NCBI GenBank assembly: GCA_016927095.1
Contig: JAFGNI010000290.1
Coordinates: 1 to 10,474, forward strand
Reading direction: 5' to 3'
DNA length: 10,474 bases
DNA from: Anaerolineae bacterium
GTDB taxonomy: Bacteria > Chloroflexota > Anaerolineae > B4-G1 > SLSP01
A model generated the notes under the pieces. That model made no database searches. It was not told where the DNA came from and was given only the letters and a program-made list of their open reading frames with translations. This document shows, one piece after another, positions 7,651 through 10,474 of the stretch. The position numbers and the translations under genes were made by a program. The number at the start of each line of letters is the position of its first letter. The stretch's first letter is position 1.

Positions 7651-9039
7651 ATGTCCATACTACGTAGATTCAGACCGATCCTCGAGCGTGGGCCCCTCTT
7701 GCTCGCCCTGGCGATCTCTGTCATCGTCGCGACGGGAGGTGGCGTACAGCCGACGACGGCCGGTCACGAGGACTGGCCCGAGAACGGCATAATCTGCACG
7801 TCGAACGCGACGTCGACCTTCACCTTAGTCACGCAGACCGGGTACATCTCGCAACCTGACGGTAATGCCGTCTTCATGTGGGGGCTGAGCGAGAGCGGGC
7901 AGCCTTTCCAGCATCCCAGTCCAATCCTGTGTGTCAACGAGGGCAAGACGGTCACCATCGTCGTGAAGAACACGCTGCCCGACAACATCTCCCTCGTCTT
8001 CCCCGGTCAGGAGAACGTGCTCGCCAACGGCGCTCCCTCACAGCCGCAGTGGGACGCAAGCGGAAACCTTGTCTCGCTGGCGCCGGAAGCGGAGGCCAAC
8101 GGCGGTAGCGTGACCTACAGCTTCGTCGCCGAGAGTCCCGGCACCTATCTCTATGAGAGCGGTACGGAGCCTCTGAAGCAGGTGAATATGGGGCTCTTCG
8201 GCGCCATCATCGTGCGCCCCACGGGCTACGATCCGGGCCTAGGCCACGCATATGCGTACACGGGCGAGAGCAGCCGGTACAATCCGGCCACAGAGTACAT
8301 ACTGTTGCTCTCCGAGATCGACCCAATGCTCCACATGGCCGTTGAGCAGGGGTTGCCCTACAACATGAACAACTATGTACCGCGGTACTGGCTGATGAAC
8401 GGACGCAGCTTCCCGGACACCATCGCACCCAATGGGGCGGTCTGGTTGCCGAACCAGCCGTATGGCTCGCTGATACACATCCACCCGAAGGATGTGAACC
8501 CGTATCTAGATGCATCCGGCACGCCAACCACGACCGTCACCACCGACGCGAACCCGGCCTACAATCCGGAGCCGGCCTTGATCCGTTACTTGAGTGTAGG
8601 AAGTGAGGACTATCCGCACCACCCGCACGGCAACCACGAGCGGATCATCGCTCGCGACGGCAACGAACTGGTAGCAACGGCACCGTATACCGACGACCTG
8701 AGCTACGAGCGATTCACGATCGTCGTCGGGCCAGGCCAGACAATGGACGCGACCTTCTATTGGGAGGACGTCGATAAGTGGGATCCCAACGAGAATCCCA
8801 TCCCGGTCACCATTCCGCAACTGCAGAATCTGGTATTCGGCACTTTCTACAGCGGTAGTCCATATCTGGGCAATGAGGACCAGCTGCCGGTCGGCACGCA
8901 AGTGCTGAACCAATGTGGTGAGTATTATCACATCGCTCACAACCACGCCCTGCACCAGATCACGGCTTGGGGCGTTGTCCTAAGCGGCCACATTACCTTC
9001 GCGCGTATCGATCCGCCGCTGCCCAATTCGTGTCCATAG
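7651..9039 (+). CDS. Multicopper-oxidase-like subunit with trinuclear histidines only in the C-terminal cupredoxin domain
   Basis: A 462-residue exported protein with a Sec-type signal (basic MSILRRFRP, hydrophobic core about 15-30, cleavage perhaps near 37). Cupredoxin domain 1 (about 45-190) keeps the fold signature but not the ligands: the first HxH position reads ISLVFPGQ (113-120), and the HCH position reads GTYLYESGTEPLKQVNMG (164-181). Domain 2 (about 215-452) starts YWLMNGRSFPDTIAPNG, almost as in the preceding gene. It carries HHPHGNH (323-329) and HIAHNHALH (427-435). H324/H326 and H430/H432 are the likely cluster ligands, with no Cys for a type 1 site. This complements the upstream protein. 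A further HIH (276-278) precedes an unusual insertion (about 281-308) rich in Thr, Pro and Asn. Two cysteines (C49, C94) may form a disulfide. Function alone is unlikely; a partner role is inferred. Confidence 0.92.
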   Translation: MSILRRFRPILERGPLLLALAISVIVATGGGVQPTTAGHEDWPENGIICTSNATSTFTLVTQTGYISQPDGNAVFMWGLSESGQPFQHPSPILCVNEGKTVTIVVKNTLPDNISLVFPGQENVLANGAPSQPQWDASGNLVSLAPEAEANGGSVTYSFVAESPGTYLYESGTEPLKQVNMGLFGAIIVRPTGYDPGLGHAYAYTGESSRYNPATEYILLLSEIDPMLHMAVEQGLPYNMNNYVPRYWLMNGRSFPDTIAPNGAVWLPNQPYGSLIHIHPKDVNPYLDASGTPTTTVTTDANPAYNPEPALIRYLSVGSEDYPHHPHGNHERIIARDGNELVATAPYTDDLSYERFTIVVGPGQTMDATFYWEDVDKWDPNENPIPVTIPQLQNLVFGTFYSGSPYLGNEDQLPVGTQVLNQCGEYYHIAHNHALHQITAWGVVLSGHITFARIDPPLPNSCP

Positions 9040-9053
9040 GGCCGCTAGGCAGA

Positions 9054-9060
9054 GAAAGGA
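9054..9060 (+). promoter_or_regulatory. Shine-Dalgarno of the third cupredoxin gene
   Basis: GAAAGGA lies 10 bases before the ATG at 9071, somewhat farther than for the other genes. Two nearer ATGs at 9060 and 9063 are out of frame with the long reading frame. The 31-base gap after the preceding stop holds nothing else I can recognise. Confidence 0.7.
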
Positions 9061-9070
9061 TGATGTACAT

Positions 9071-10474
9071 ATGAAAACTCTCAGACGTCTCTGCACAATC
9101 CTAGGGGTTCTGGCCATCACCGCGGCGGCCCTGGGCCTCGTGACGGTGAGCGCCGGCAGCTCGATCGCCCTGGCGTCCCCCGCTGAGTTGGCGGCGAACA
9201 TGCGCCCCGCAGCGGCCCCGCCACCGGTGCGACCGTTTGCCGACCCTTTGCCGGCGACAACGTGCACGCTCGTGGGCCAGACCCGCACCTGTGAGGTCTG
9301 GGCGATGGAAGGGACCACGACGATGCCGGACGGCGTTGTCGTCACCATCTGGGGATTCACGGACAGCGCGACCGGAACAGCGGAGCTTCCCGGACCGACC
9401 CTCGTGGTCAGCGAAGGGGAGCGCGTGGAGGTCATCTTCCACAACACGCTGGATCAGAATGTCTCGCTCTCCTTCCCTGGGCAAGCGATCTTCCCGCCGG
9501 ATCTGATCGGCGTCGGACAGGGCCTCTCCAAGACCTATGCCTTCACCGCCACCAACCCGGGTACCTACCTCTATGAGGCAGGGCTGACCCCGAATGGTGG
9601 ACGGCAGGTCGCGATGGGCCTCTACGGTGGATTCATCGTGAGACCGGCAACCGCAGGCCAAGCCTACAACGACGTAGTCTCGGCCTACGACGACGAGGCG
9701 CTCCTGATCTTCAGTGAGATCGATCCGGCCTTCAACGCCGCTCCGATGACCTTCAGCATGCAGGACTTCAGCCCGCAGTACTGGCTGATCAACGGACAAG
9801 CTTTCGCGGATACGCCCAACATCAGCACCACCGCAGGCAGCCGCGTACTCCTGAGAATGGTCAACGGTGGTATCGACCACCGCTCCATCAGCCTGCTTGG
9901 TCTGCAGCAGACCATCGTCGGCATCGATGGCGTCTCACTCCCGATCACACGCACCCGGACCGTGGTAGCCGAATCCATCGGACCTGGTCAGGCGGTAGAT
10001 ACCATCGCCGCGATCCCGGCCGGTGCCCAGACAGGCACGCTCTACACGATCTTCAATGGTGCGCTACAGAACCATAACGCTGATGCGCGCCTGACCGATG
10101 GGTCGCTTGCCTTCGGTGGTATGCTGACCTTCATCGAGATCACCGCCGGCACCGCTGCCAGCGATGGCGGGCCTGTAGTCACCTCGGCCGAGGCTGTTCC
10201 CAGCCCGACAGCCGGCGACACGGATGTTGAGCTGACCTTCGTGATCAGCGCCACAAATGGTGGCACCGTCGTTGCCTACCGCAGAGCCGTGGGCACAGTC
10301 CCGTCGGACGCCGGTACGCCGCTCACACCGGCTCCCGTGGTGACGGTCACCGAGATCGTCGCGGCGGCTGAGCTTGGCCTATGGGACTCTGACTACTATG
10401 AGTTCTACGTCAGCGGCCGGGACAACGATGGCGTGTGGGGGCCTGTCGGCTCCGCCATCCTCAACCTGGATAAG
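9071..10474 (+). CDS. Copper-less cupredoxin (multicopper-oxidase-like) protein with Ig-like module, 3' end outside window
   Basis: The reading frame stays open for 468 codons to the window edge. A Sec-type signal (MKTLRRLCTILGVLAITAA, cleavage perhaps near 29-36) and an Ala/Pro-rich linker (about 36-62) come first. Cupredoxin domain 1 (about 64-192) matches the downstream paralogue's pattern: LPGPTLVVSEGERVEV, then NVSLSFPGQ where an HxH would be, and GTYLYEAGL where an HCH would be. Domain 2 (about 205-358) starts YWLINGQAFADT and has DHRSISLLGLQQTIVGIDG in place of a copper motif. No HxH pair or ligand Cys is seen. C65 and C74 may form a disulfide. Residues about 366-468 look like an Ig/fibronectin-like module ending SGRDNDGVWGP and LNLDK, a pattern that usually repeats, so more copies may follow. 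A structural, attachment or assembly subunit is inferred. Confidence 0.88.
   Translation, partial: MKTLRRLCTILGVLAITAAALGLVTVSAGSSIALASPAELAANMRPAAAPPPVRPFADPLPATTCTLVGQTRTCEVWAMEGTTTMPDGVVVTIWGFTDSATGTAELPGPTLVVSEGERVEVIFHNTLDQNVSLSFPGQAIFPPDLIGVGQGLSKTYAFTATNPGTYLYEAGLTPNGGRQVAMGLYGGFIVRPATAGQAYNDVVSAYDDEALLIFSEIDPAFNAAPMTFSMQDFSPQYWLINGQAFADTPNISTTAGSRVLLRMVNGGIDHRSISLLGLQQTIVGIDGVSLPITRTRTVVAESIGPGQAVDTIAAIPAGAQTGTLYTIFNGALQNHNADARLTDGSLAFGGMLTFIEITAGTAASDGGPVVTSAEAVPSPTAGDTDVELTFVISATNGGTVVAYRRAVGTVPSDAGTPLTPAPVVTVTEIVAAAELGLWDSDYYEFYVSGRDNDGVWGPVGSAILNLDK

Overview
The window is a single-strand cluster of four exported-protein genes from what looks like a GC-rich, probably Chloroflexota, bacterium. 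The phylum guess rests mainly on the motif YRIYLPIIG in the first protein (residues 1842-1850). It resembles the YLPLV-type linker or tail motif I associate with secreted proteins of that phylum. No rRNA or conserved housekeeping gene is present to confirm it. There are no RNA genes, CRISPR arrays, insertion sequences or attachment sites, and no gene-free stretch over 300 bases.

Layout, all on the + strand: (1) 42-6137, a 2031-residue secreted multidomain protein with SdrD/SpaA-like B modules, an IPT/TIG domain, a long right-handed parallel beta-helix and a C-terminal beta-sandwich-like tail. (2) 6248-7648, a Tat-exported multicopper oxidase subunit. (3) 7651-9039, a second multicopper-oxidase-like protein starting 2 bases after the previous stop. 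(4) 9071 to the window end, a third cupredoxin protein with an Ig-like module, cut off by the window edge. The gaps are 110, 2 and 31 bases and each gene has a clear Shine-Dalgarno sequence. The 110-base gap holds a strong hairpin without a U-tract.

The main observation is that the copper ligands of one multicopper oxidase appear to be divided between neighbouring genes. Gene 2 has the type 1 copper ligands and half of the trinuclear-cluster histidines in its first cupredoxin domain, but its second domain has lost the ligands. Gene 3 is the reverse: its first domain has no ligands, while its second carries two HxH motifs that could supply the other half. Gene 4 is a paralogue with no ligand set in the visible part. 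I infer a hetero-oligomeric extracellular oxidase: gene 2 plus gene 3 as the catalytic core, gene 4 as a structural or attachment subunit, and gene 1 as a surface scaffold. The substrate cannot be read from the sequence.
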